Of a stretch of DNA of 48,249 bases, positions 24,799 through 33,113 are shown one piece after another (the first letter of the stretch is position 1; the number at the start of each line of letters is the position of its first letter). The stretch covers positions 1-48,249 of the forward strand of contig CAKVAL010000008.1 in NCBI GenBank assembly GCA_934725085.1, read 5' to 3'. The stretch comes from an uncultured Erysipelotrichaceae bacterium. Lineage in GTDB: Bacteria; Bacillota_I; Bacilli_A; Erysipelotrichales; Erysipelotrichaceae. Position numbers and translations under genes: made by a program. Under the pieces are notes generated by a model that was not told the DNA's origin, ran no database searches, and saw only the letters and a list, made by a program, of their open reading frames with translations.

Positions 24799-26310
24799 AT
24801 GGCAAAATTTTTTAAAGAAGAATCTAGAACATTTAACGAATACTTACTAGTACCAGGTTTATCTACAAGAGAAAACACTCCTAGTAATGTTGATCTTACA
24901 ACACCTTTAGTTAGGTTTAAGAAAGGTGAAGAAAGTGCAATCAAGCTAAAGCTTCCAATGATAAGCGCAATCATGCAGTCAGTATCAAATGATACTATGG
25001 CTATTGCTTTGGCAAAAGAGGGCGGTGTCAGCTTCATTTATGGTTCTCAAACTATTGAGCAACAAGCTGAAATGGTTAGAAAAGTAAAGACTCATAAGGC
25101 TGGTTTTGTAATTTCTGACTCAAATGTTAAGCCTGAAAATACTATCGCTGAACTATTAGAAGTAATTGAAAGAACAGGACATTCTACTGTGGCAGTTACT
25201 GATGATGGCAAGAATCATGGTATTTTAAAAGGTATTATCACATCTAGAGACTATCGTTTAGGTAGAGTCTCATTAGATGACAAGGTAGAAAAATACATGA
25301 CACCAATTGAAAAGTTGGTATGTGGTCATGTTTCACTTACATTAAGTGAATGCAACGATTTAATCTGGGATAACAAGTTAAATAGTTTACCTATCTTAGA
25401 TGATGAAAAGCGTTTAGTTTACTTAGTATTTAGAAAAGACTATGAAGCTCATAAGGAACATCCAAATGAACTATTAGATGAACACAAGAGATTTATTGTT
25501 GGTGCTGGTATCAATACAAGAGACTATGAAGAAAGAGTTCCTGCACTAGTTGAGGCTGGTGTTGATGTATTATGTATTGACTCTTCTGAAGGTTTCACTG
25601 AATACCAAAAAGATACAATTGCTTGGATTCATGAAAAGTATGATGGTAGAGTTAAGGTTGGTGCTGGTAATATCGTCGATGAAGATGGTTTCCGTTTCTT
25701 AGCTGATGCAGGTGCTGACTTCATTAAGATCGGTATCGGTGGTGGTTCTATTTGTATCACAAGAGAAACAAAGGGTATCGGTAGAGGTCAAGCTACAGCT
25801 GTTATTGAGGTTGCTAAGGCAAGAGATGCATACTTTGAAGAAACTGGTATTTATGTACCAATTTGTTCAGATGGTGGTATCGTATATGACCACCATATTT
25901 CATTAGCTCTTGCGATGGGTGCTGACTTTGTGATGTTAGGTAGATACTTCTCTCGTTTTGAAGAATCTCCAACTAATAAGATTATGTTAAATGGTTCTTA
26001 CTATAAGGAATACTGGGGTGAAGGTTCAAATCGTGCTAGAAACTGGCAAAGATATGATGTTGGTCAAAAGTCTGGTATGTCTTTTGAAGAAGGTGTTGAC
26101 TCTTATGTACCTTATGCCGGTTATTTAAGAGATAATGTTAGAGTTACTACTGCTAAGATTAAGTCAACTATGTCTAACTGTGGTGCTAATAACTTAACTG
26201 AATTTAGAGATAAGGCTCGCTTAACTCTTGTATCAAGCACTTCTATTGTTGAAGGTGGTGCTCATGATGTTGTGGTTAAGAAGAACTCTAATGGCCAAGG
26301 TAACTTCTAA
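24799..26310 (+). CDS. guaB: IMP dehydrogenase
   Basis: This 503-residue enzyme oxidises IMP to XMP in GTP synthesis. A TIM barrel is interrupted by a CBS pair at about 110-220. The nucleophile loop is GIGGGSICITRE (Cys in SIC, catalytic Thr two residues later), followed by GIGRGQATA, and the flap holds the Arg-Tyr pair in WQRYDVGQ. The segment GRGQAT and the long flap differ from the GVGVPQ form usual in Bacteria and recall the form I remember from trypanosomatids. The start follows AGGGGCAGG. A CBS-deleted GMP reductase is excluded by the domain content and length. Confidence 0.9.
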   Translation: MAKFFKEESRTFNEYLLVPGLSTRENTPSNVDLTTPLVRFKKGEESAIKLKLPMISAIMQSVSNDTMAIALAKEGGVSFIYGSQTIEQQAEMVRKVKTHKAGFVISDSNVKPENTIAELLEVIERTGHSTVAVTDDGKNHGILKGIITSRDYRLGRVSLDDKVEKYMTPIEKLVCGHVSLTLSECNDLIWDNKLNSLPILDDEKRLVYLVFRKDYEAHKEHPNELLDEHKRFIVGAGINTRDYEERVPALVEAGVDVLCIDSSEGFTEYQKDTIAWIHEKYDGRVKVGAGNIVDEDGFRFLADAGADFIKIGIGGGSICITRETKGIGRGQATAVIEVAKARDAYFEETGIYVPICSDGGIVYDHHISLALAMGADFVMLGRYFSRFEESPTNKIMLNGSYYKEYWGEGSNRARNWQRYDVGQKSGMSFEEGVDSYVPYAGYLRDNVRVTTAKIKSTMSNCGANNLTEFRDKARLTLVSSTSIVEGGAHDVVVKKNSNGQGNF

Positions 26311-26326
26311 GAATAAATAAGATGTT

Positions 26327-26361
26327 AAAGTTGTATGTATTTTAATATGTACAACTTTTTT
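26327..26361 (+). terminator. Terminator of guaB
   Basis: AAAGTTGTA (26327-26335) pairs with TACAACTTT (26350-26358), followed by T residues. Confidence 0.8.
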
Positions 26362-26383
26362 AATTAAAGATAGAGGAAATTTT

Positions 26384-27655
26384 ATGTTAAGAAACAGTAG
26401 CATTTATCAAGTATTTGTCAGAAATTATAAGGGTGAAGGTAAGTTTAAAGATTTAATTAACGATATTAAAAGAATAAGCGATATGGGCTTTGAATATTTA
26501 TATCTATGTCCTATTCATCCGATTGGTAAGGTTAATAGAAAGGGTACTTTAGGTTCACCTTATGCCATTAGTGATTATTATAAAATCAATGAAGAATATG
26601 GCAGTATGGAAGATTTTGATGATTTAGTTAAAGAGTGCCACAATAATAATTTAAAGATAATGATTGATATCGTTATTAATCATAGTTCTCCTGATTGTGT
26701 TTTTACTTTAACTAATCCTGAATTCTATTATCGAAATAATGAAGGTAATTTTGGCAATCGTGTAGCTGATTGGACTGATGTCATTGACTTTAATTATGAT
26801 AATAAAGCTTTAAGAGAAGAAATGATTAAGATGTTGTCATTTTGGGTTAATAAGGGTGTTGATGGTTTTAGATGTGATGTTGCATCACTTGTTCCATCTG
26901 ACTTTTGGTTAGAGGCAAAAGAAACTATAAGTAAGATAAATAAAGACTTTGTATGGCTTGGTGAAAGTGTTGAATTTGAATTCATCGAGGCGATTAGAAA
27001 GCTTAGCTTTAAAGCCTTTACTGATTACGAATTATTTGAAGCCTTTGATATGTTGTATAGCTATGATATTAAGTCTTTTATTAATGATGCCTTTATTAAT
27101 GAAAAGAATTTAAATATGTTGGCCAGAATGATTAATTATCAAAATTCTGAGTTTAAATTAAATAATCTAAAAGTTAAATATCTAGAGAATCATGATAATG
27201 AAAGAATCTATACTTTATTAAAGAAGAATAAGAATAAAGTATTAAATTATTTAGCTTTCATTTATCTACAAAGAGGTGTTCCTTTTGTCTATGCAGGACA
27301 GGAAGCGTGGTGTGAACATAAACCGACTTTATTTGATAAGGATATGTTAGATTGGTCTAATTATGATGAAACTTATGTTGAACTAATTAAGAAACTTAAT
27401 ACTTTAAGAAAATTAGATATCTTTAAAGATGAAACATATTGTCATGTAGGAGAACATGAAGATTATTTTGATGTGACCTTATGTAGTGAAAAAGAAGAAT
27501 ATTATGGTATCTATAATGTCTTGGACTTAAAAGATGAAATGAAGACTGAATTAAATGATGGAACTTATATTAATTTGATTGATGATAAGGAAGTTGTAAT
27601 CACAAATACTAAAGTAGATTCTTCTTGTTTACCATTGTTTGTGAGAGTTAAATGA
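26384..27655 (+). CDS. Cytoplasmic GH13 alpha-amylase-family glycosidase
   Basis: This 423-residue enzyme has the alpha-amylase (beta/alpha)8 barrel. The conserved regions are IDIVINHSS, GFRCDVAS with nucleophile Asp165, WLGES with acid/base Glu194, and ENHDNER with Asp271. There is no signal peptide, so it acts inside the cell, probably on malto-oligosaccharides, trehalose-6-phosphate-like disaccharides or glycogen fragments; the substrate cannot be decided from the sequence. A short beta domain ends the protein. AGAGGAAA precedes the ATG, and the gene appears monocistronic between two terminators. Confidence 0.88.
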   Translation: MLRNSSIYQVFVRNYKGEGKFKDLINDIKRISDMGFEYLYLCPIHPIGKVNRKGTLGSPYAISDYYKINEEYGSMEDFDDLVKECHNNNLKIMIDIVINHSSPDCVFTLTNPEFYYRNNEGNFGNRVADWTDVIDFNYDNKALREEMIKMLSFWVNKGVDGFRCDVASLVPSDFWLEAKETISKINKDFVWLGESVEFEFIEAIRKLSFKAFTDYELFEAFDMLYSYDIKSFINDAFINEKNLNMLARMINYQNSEFKLNNLKVKYLENHDNERIYTLLKKNKNKVLNYLAFIYLQRGVPFVYAGQEAWCEHKPTLFDKDMLDWSNYDETYVELIKKLNTLRKLDIFKDETYCHVGEHEDYFDVTLCSEKEEYYGIYNVLDLKDEMKTELNDGTYINLIDDKEVVITNTKVDSSCLPLFVRVK

Positions 27656-27680
27656 TTGAGTGCTTAAGTACTCAATTTTT
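27655..27680 (+). terminator. Terminator of the GH13 gene
   Basis: ATTGAGT (27655-27661) and ACTCAAT (27670-27676) are followed by TTTT. The stem starts at the last base of the stop codon. Confidence 0.8.
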
Positions 27681-27906
27681 AATATTTAGGGTAGGAATTT
27701 TATCATTTATCGGCAACTATATTATGAAAGGAGATGACGACATCTTAGATAATTGTTTTTTGATAAAGTTAGAAATGCTAGTTCTTATTGTGATTGATAA
27801 TTAAATAAGTATAGTAGGGATAATAACGGATGTCGTTTAGATGATTTATGCATTGTTTAAAGATTGATAGTGGATGATGTGGCATTTTTTATGTCATGTT
27901 TGTTGA
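27681..27906. other. Non-coding stretch without a recognisable gene
   Basis: Only a 26-codon frame (ATG 27724) with no supporting features and an 8-bp distant inverted repeat (27737-27744 and 27829-27836) are visible. It appears to be decayed intergenic DNA. Confidence 0.4.
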
Positions 27907-28131
27907 GTATTATTTTTTAATAACGTTTATTGTGTATTTAACTTAGAAGAAGGAGCAAATGAAAATGGCAATGGTAAGTTTTTTGCAAATATCGTATTGA
28001 GTGATCCAAAAGAAGTCCAAATGTTTATAGATGCAAAAAAATAAATTAAATCATCAATTGCTCCATTGTTAACGGATTTAGATGAGATTCGAAATCTTTT
28101 AGGAGTTGAAACTTATAACGACAAAAAATAG
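27907..28131 (+). pseudogene. Degenerate coding remnant, unrecognised
   Basis: One frame reads as protein-like sequence (FNLEEGANENGNGKFFANIV, then LSDPKEVQMFIDAKK), is interrupted by TAA at 28042-28044 and continues in frame (IKSSIAPLLTDLDEIRNLLG) to TAG at 28129-28131. No start codon with a binding site precedes it. The composition looks like the end of a larger lost gene. I do not recognise the family. Confidence 0.45.
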
Positions 28132-28240
28132 TTAGCGTGCGATTTATATTCTTGACATGATAGAATTGCTTGGAAAAAGTTGATGTAGTGGATATAGAGA
28201 ATATTTAATTAAGCTATGTTAACACAAAGATTTTAATAAT

Positions 28241-28269
28241 TTGACAAACAGTATTAAATACTTTAGACT
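28241..28269 (+). promoter_or_regulatory. Promoter of the Abi-linked small RNA
   Basis: TTGACA (28241-28246) and TAGACT (28264-28269) are separated by 17 nt. Confidence 0.7.
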
Positions 28270-28275
28270 ATCTTT

Positions 28276-28345
28276 AGTGATCGTTCTGTAGAAACTTGCG
28301 AAGCCTACAGGCGGGGGAGAGCCTAAGGTTTCTCCCTCTTTTTTT
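28276..28345 (+). ncRNA. Predicted small structured RNA upstream of the Abi_2 gene
   Basis: A strong promoter would start transcription near 28276. Hairpin 1 pairs CTGTAG (28286-28291) with CTACAG (28305-28310) and has an inner CTT/AAG stem. Hairpin 2 pairs GGGAGA (28315-28320) with TCTCCC (28331-28336) and is extended by a G-U and a G-C pair. It is followed by seven T, so it is a good intrinsic terminator. The transcript of about 70 nt would end just before the binding site of the Abi_2 gene. Genes of this family are known with an associated upstream non-coding RNA; membership here is inferred. Confidence 0.6.
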
Positions 28346-28358
28346 GTTGGAGAATGAT

Positions 28359-29269
28359 TTGAAAGAACAAAAGAAATTTGTTACTTTTGATGAACAAGTT
28401 GATTTAATAATAAACCATAAACATATTACTGTGGTGGATAAAGAAAATGCTAAAGATATCTTATCTAGAATTGGGTATTTTCCATTAATGGAAGGCTATA
28501 AACATTTATTTAGGAAACAAAATTCAAATATTTATAAAACTGAAACTACTTTTGATGAAATTGTTAATCTTTATTATTTTGATGAAAAACTTAGAGAATT
28601 ATTTTTGAGATATCTATTACGAATCGAAAGACATTTAAGGACGTTGATTTCTTATTATTTTGTTGAATGTTATGGAATTTCTCAAGATGAGTATCTTAAC
28701 GTTAACAATTATAATAAAGCTAAAAAATATAAAAATGTTATTAACAAATTAGTCGTAATACTAGAAAAACCATCAATGCAACAGATTATAACTATATAAA
28801 TTATTATCGAGAAACCTATGGCAATTTGCCACTTTGGGTAACTACTAATGTTCTTACTTTTGGTAGTTTATCCAAAATGTTTACTGTATTACCTCAATCA
28901 ATTAAATCTAGAATTTGTAAACATTTTAATAATATAAATCAAAATCAAATGGATAGTTTTTTATCTGTACTAACAAAATATAGGAATGTTTGTGCGCATG
29001 GCGAATGTTTGTTTTCTTACAAAACCGTGGATTCTATTTCTGATACATCATTACACGAAAAATTAAAACTTCCTAAAATGGGCAACCAATATATAAAAGG
29101 GAAACAAGATTTATTTGCGGTAGTAATTGTATTTAGATATCTTTTGCCAAACGGTGATTTCTTAATTTTTAAAAGAAATATTATTAAGGAGATTGAAAAT
29201 GTCGTTAAACTTACACAACACGTCTCAAAGGAAGAACTACTGGACCAAATGGGTTTTTCTAATAACTAG
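28359..29269 (+). pseudogene. Abi_2-family (AbiF/AbiD-like) HEPN protein, frameshifted
   Basis: Two frames together encode a near full-length Abi_2 protein of about 300 residues. The first runs from TTG 28359 (GGAG at 28349-28352, 6-nt spacing) to 28799, with IGYFPLMEGYKHLF and LLRIERHLRTLI typical of the N-terminal half. The second frame is open through NYYRETYGNLPLWV and ends at 29269; it holds the catalytic HEPN motif RNVCAH (Rx4H). The switch needs one added base and most likely occurred in the A5 run at 28765-28769. As it stands the product lacks the catalytic half. Such proteins act in phage abortive infection by cutting RNA. Either the system is dead, or it varies by slippage in the A tract. 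Confidence 0.8.
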
Positions 29270-29322
29270 ATAAAGATATCAAGATATCAACTTTAAATCA
29301 AAAATAACTATATTTAAAATTT

Positions 29323-29350
29323 AAAAGAGAATGACATAGCGCATTCTCTT
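29323..29350. terminator. Bidirectional terminator between the Abi_2 gene and rnhC
   Basis: AAGAGAATG (29325-29333) pairs with CATTCTCTT (29342-29350), flanked by TTAAAA and TTATTT. On the minus strand it overlaps the rnhC stop codon. Confidence 0.75.
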
Positions 29351-30197
29351 ATTTATTCTCAATCTTCTTATAATTCGCAAAGTGAAGCTTTGCTACTTCA
29401 TTAAGTCTATCCTTACCATACTTTTGGATAAAGATAAGGGCATCGTTATCTACTTTTTCATCAGCGCCCTTATGGAAAGTCATCTTATATTTGCGTTCCA
29501 TTTCGGACATCTTCGTTAAAAAAGCGAATCTCGCGATTACTGATGCAGCAGCAACCGCAGGATATTTTGATTCAGCCTTAGTTTCAAATACTAAATCATG
29601 ATAAACTTCAGCATCTTCTCTTAAATATGAATAATAAAGATTCTCAGGCGCAAATTGATCAACATAGGCAGCCTTAGGAATGGTATATCCTTTCTTTAAA
29701 AGATTGATATAAGCCTTATTATGTAATTTAGCTTTAATCGCATTCAAATTGAAATGATCATGAACAGTGTTATATTGTTTATTCTCAAGAATCAATAAAG
29801 AATGCTTCAATTCTTTCATTAAAGTAGGACCAACTTTAATTATATGTTCATCAGTTAATTGTTTACTATCAGTGATATGTAACTTATCTAACAAAGGAAA
29901 TTGATCTTCTTCTACAATACAAGCACAAACACAAACTGGTCCAAAGAAGTCTCCAGTTCCCACTTCATCAGAACCTGCTTGTCTACATACTTTCTTTTCA
30001 ATAAAGTCTTGAGCATAAAAAAGGGCATCACTACCTTGGAATACTACTTTATCATTAGTATAAATAGAAATAGTAAGGCCTTCTCTGCTTATAAAAGTAT
30101 CAATATATTCATTTTTAGATGGTTTGATATCATCTTTAAAAGTTTCTTTAATCTTGTTAATCTTATCTTTTGTTAATTTTAGTGAAATTGTGTTCAT
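29349..30197 (-). CDS. rnhC: Ribonuclease HIII
   Basis: This 282-residue enzyme removes RNA from RNA-DNA hybrids. An N-terminal substrate-binding domain of about 85 residues distinguishes HIII from HII. The catalytic domain starts with GSDEVGTGDFFGP (acidic pair Asp-Glu), has DSKQLTD, YVDQF and ETKAESKYPAVAAASVIAR. No Shine-Dalgarno sequence is visible before the ATG. It is divergent from the cvpA operon, with 44 nt between the two starts. Confidence 0.95.
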   Translation of the reverse strand: MNTISLKLTKDKINKIKETFKDDIKPSKNEYIDTFISREGLTISIYTNDKVVFQGSDALFYAQDFIEKKVCRQAGSDEVGTGDFFGPVCVCACIVEEDQFPLLDKLHITDSKQLTDEHIIKVGPTLMKELKHSLLILENKQYNTVHDHFNLNAIKAKLHNKAYINLLKKGYTIPKAAYVDQFAPENLYYSYLREDAEVYHDLVFETKAESKYPAVAAASVIARFAFLTKMSEMERKYKMTFHKGADEKVDNDALIFIQKYGKDRLNEVAKLHFANYKKIENK

Positions 30198-30206
30198 ATA
30201 AATAGT

Positions 30207-30235
30207 TTAACACAAACAAAAATATCCTTTATACT
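30207..30235 (+). promoter_or_regulatory. Promoter of the cvpA operon (leaderless start)
   Basis: TTAACA (30207-30212), a 17-nt spacer and TATACT (30230-30235). The -10 box ends 7 nt before the A of the cvpA ATG, so transcription would begin at or next to the start codon. No ribosome binding site is present. Confidence 0.6.
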
Positions 30236-30241
30236 ATAGAT

Positions 30242-30850
30242 ATGGTTATTTCGAGTGCATATTTTACATATTTAAACCTAGTCTTAATTATCCTATACCT
30301 AGCATTTGTAGTTATCGGTTATAAGAATGGTTTAATCTTACAAATCGTTGATTTGGTATACAACATACTAGCTCTATTTATTGGCTACTTCTTAGCTCCA
30401 ATACTAGCTAGTCATTTTCCTATTGTGAAACTAGATGAAGTCTATATGGCCTTAAAACTAAATGTTTTAATGGATACTCTTATCTATATGATAATCGTCT
30501 TTATCTTATTAAAACTACTTTATCTAATTATTAAACCTTTGTTTGGCTTTGTCTCAAAGATTCCTTTGATTGGCTTTGTCAATGATATTGGTGGTGCCTT
30601 AATGGGCATTGTTAATGCGACTATTGTGGTTTTATTGTTCTGTATGTTGTTAAATACACCTTTATTTAAAAATGGAAATGAAGTAAAAGAAAAAACATAT
30701 TTAAAGACTATTAATGGTTTATCTTACAAGGCTTTAGAATTTTCAATGGATCATTTTGACTTTCAAAATGAATTCAAAGACTTTGATATTGATAAGACAA
30801 GAATGGCCTTTGACAAGTGGTTAGAAGAACAAGGTGTTTTTGATGAATAA
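30242..30850 (+). CDS. cvpA: CvpA family membrane protein
   Basis: This 202-residue protein has four hydrophobic segments and the CvpA layout (GYKNGLILQIVDLVYNILAL, then a glycine-rich GFVNDIGGALMGIVN). Family members are linked to colicin V production and to envelope functions in Proteobacteria; in Firmicutes the role is unclear. It precedes mutS2, as in many Firmicutes, and overlaps it by 8 nt. The ATG has no Shine-Dalgarno sequence. Confidence 0.85.
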   Translation: MVISSAYFTYLNLVLIILYLAFVVIGYKNGLILQIVDLVYNILALFIGYFLAPILASHFPIVKLDEVYMALKLNVLMDTLIYMIIVFILLKLLYLIIKPLFGFVSKIPLIGFVNDIGGALMGIVNATIVVLLFCMLLNTPLFKNGNEVKEKTYLKTINGLSYKALEFSMDHFDFQNEFKDFDIDKTRMAFDKWLEEQGVFDE

Positions 30851-33113
30851 TTATAATCATTTAGACTTAGATAAGGTTAAAGATTTAGTATGCCAATATA
30901 CTAGTATTAAACAAGCAAGTGACTATATTCAAAATGAAGAAATTATCTTTAATCCTCTAGTAATTAAATCAAAACTTAAGGATAGTGAAGAAGCTTTAAA
31001 TTTATTAAAAAAAGACTTTAATTTATCATTTGATGGCATTGTTTATATTGGTGATATCTTAGTAAAGGCTTCTAAAGATATTTGTTTAGATGGATATGAA
31101 TTAGCCAATGTTTTAACATTCTCTAATCATTGTCTAAGAATCAAAAATAGAATGAGCAGTCTAAGTGATGACTTAAATATTAAGGGCTATAGTGAATCTT
31201 TATTCATAGATGAATACTTAATCAAAAGAATTGATAAGGTAGTGGATATTAATGGCAACATCAAAGAAGATGCTAGTCCTAAGCTTAAGTCTATCTTTGA
31301 ATCTATTAATAGAAACAGTGATCGCATTAGAAGTGCTTGTGCAACATTTGTGACAAGACATTCATCTTCTTTACAAGAAAATAATGTTTTTACTAGAAAT
31401 GATAGAATAGTTTTCTTATTGAAGAATTCAGATAAACATAAATTCAAAGGCTTCCAATATGGAACTAGTGCCTCAGGCTTAGCCACTTATGTAGAACCTG
31501 AAGAATTTGTAGAATTAAATAATAGGACACTAGCTTTAGAAAATGAAAAATTAGAGGAAGTAAATAGAATCTTAAGAGAAGTATCTTATTTTGTAGGCAG
31601 GGTAGCTTCTTTATACCAATTTAATTTTGATTCATTAGTTAAATTAGATGTGATCTTCGCTAAGGCTGAATATGGTTTTTATAATTCAGGCTGTGTAGCT
31701 AGTATCAACTATGACCATAATCTATATATCAAAGACATAGCTCATCCTCTAATTGATTCAAAAAAGGTGGTCTTAAATACTTATACTTTAAGTAACCCCT
31801 ATAGAGGAATTGTAATATCTGGTACCAATACTGGTGGTAAGACCGTTGGATTAAAGTTAATTGGCCTTTCTGTTTTAATGTCATATCTAGGTATTCCCGT
31901 ACTAGCTAGTAAGGCTGATATACCTTTCTATGAAAATGTCTATATAGATATCGATGATAATCAATCAATTACTAATGCCTTGAGTACTTTTAGTGCCCAT
32001 ATTTCAAATATTAATAATATTTTAAATAGAGCCAATGAAAATTCTTTAATCTTGATTGATGAACTTATTTCAGGTACCGATCCTAAAGAAGCTCAGGCTA
32101 TCTCTTTAGCTATTTTAAAAGAAATCTTAAGATCTAAGGCTTACTTTGTTATTACAACCCACTATGATGATATTAAGGAGTTTGCCTATAACGAAGAATC
32201 TATTTTGTTAAGTTCTGTTGGTTTTGATATGGAAAAGTTAAAGCCAACTTATAAGTATATTGAAAATTCTATTGGTGTTTCTAATGCGATAGATATCGCA
32301 TCACGTTATTTTGATAATCAAAGACTGATTGAGGATGCTAAGGATTATTTGAAGCTTAATCAATCTAAACAAGAGGAATTGATTGAAAGATTGGCTAAGG
32401 AAATAGTGGAGAATGAATCTATTAAGAAGTCTTTGAATGAAGAACTTGAGAAGAATAGATTACTACAACAGGAACTTGATACTAAGATTAATGACTTTGA
32501 AAAAGAAAAAGAAGCTTTGATGAACAAGTATCATAAGGAATTAAATGACTATATCGAAAAGATAAAGGAAGAAGCTTATGATAAGTTAGAAAGTATCAAG
32601 GATAAGGAAGATGAAAAAGTTATTCATGAGATTAGCGATTTAAAGAAGAATACTTCAAAGATCGAAAAGAAACCGGTAGTTTTTGAAGTCGGTGATCTTG
32701 TTAGAATTGGCGAATCTAATGGTGTTGGTGATATTGTTGAATTAAATGGCAAAAATGTAAGTGTCAATGTAAGGGGCATGATTATTAAGACTAAGACTAA
32801 TAATCTAACTAAGTTGCCTAAGAAACAAGTTAAAAAAGAATATGTGCCAAGACAAAGAATGGAAAGAGTAAAAAGAGAAATCAACTTAGTAGGTGAAAGA
32901 GTTGAAGATGCTTTAGCTTTACTTGATCCATACTTAGATAGTGCCTTTGGCTCAGGACTAAGCGAAGTTAAGGTCATCCATGGTGCTGGTACTGGACAAC
33001 TTAGAAATGGTATTCGTGAGCATCTTAAGAAGAATAAGATTGTTAAGGAATTTGGTAATGGTGATATATATGATGGTGGCGGTAATGTCACTATCGTTAA
33101 GTTTAAGAAATAA
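30843..33113 (+). CDS. mutS2: MutS2 (ribosome-splitting / recombination-related ATPase with Smr domain)
   Basis: This 756-residue protein has the MutS core and clamp, an ABC-type ATPase with Walker A GTNTGGKTV and Walker B LILIDELISGTDP, a long coiled coil (about 495-600), a KOW-like segment, and a C-terminal Smr endonuclease domain with VIHGAGTGQLR. MutS2 suppresses recombination in some species and splits collided ribosomes in B. subtilis. The usual LDLRG of Smr reads INLVGERV here. ATG 30843 is chosen because it gives the family start MNN and overlaps the cvpA stop. Confidence 0.94.
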   Translation: MNNYNHLDLDKVKDLVCQYTSIKQASDYIQNEEIIFNPLVIKSKLKDSEEALNLLKKDFNLSFDGIVYIGDILVKASKDICLDGYELANVLTFSNHCLRIKNRMSSLSDDLNIKGYSESLFIDEYLIKRIDKVVDINGNIKEDASPKLKSIFESINRNSDRIRSACATFVTRHSSSLQENNVFTRNDRIVFLLKNSDKHKFKGFQYGTSASGLATYVEPEEFVELNNRTLALENEKLEEVNRILREVSYFVGRVASLYQFNFDSLVKLDVIFAKAEYGFYNSGCVASINYDHNLYIKDIAHPLIDSKKVVLNTYTLSNPYRGIVISGTNTGGKTVGLKLIGLSVLMSYLGIPVLASKADIPFYENVYIDIDDNQSITNALSTFSAHISNINNILNRANENSLILIDELISGTDPKEAQAISLAILKEILRSKAYFVITTHYDDIKEFAYNEESILLSSVGFDMEKLKPTYKYIENSIGVSNAIDIASRYFDNQRLIEDAKDYLKLNQSKQEELIERLAKEIVENESIKKSLNEELEKNRLLQQELDTKINDFEKEKEALMNKYHKELNDYIEKIKEEAYDKLESIKDKEDEKVIHEISDLKKNTSKIEKKPVVFEVGDLVRIGESNGVGDIVELNGKNVSVNVRGMIIKTKTNNLTKLPKKQVKKEYVPRQRMERVKREINLVGERVEDALALLDPYLDSAFGSGLSEVKVIHGAGTGQLRNGIREHLKKNKIVKEFGNGDIYDGGGNVTIVKFKK

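Noticed and set aside
27736..27836. ACGACATC inverted repeat in the intergenic region
   Set aside because: 8 bp over an interval of about 85 nt, with no gene or terminal features; not significant alone.
28296..28358. Abi_2 start at the TTG 28296
   Set aside because: This would translate the structured RNA and its terminator; TTG 28359 has GGAG at good spacing and begins where the family similarity begins.
28761..28772. Programmed -1 frameshift in the Abi_2 gene
   Set aside because: The codons CTA GAA AAA CCA do not form a proper slippery heptamer in the zero frame, and no stimulating structure is evident. A single-base deletion is simpler.
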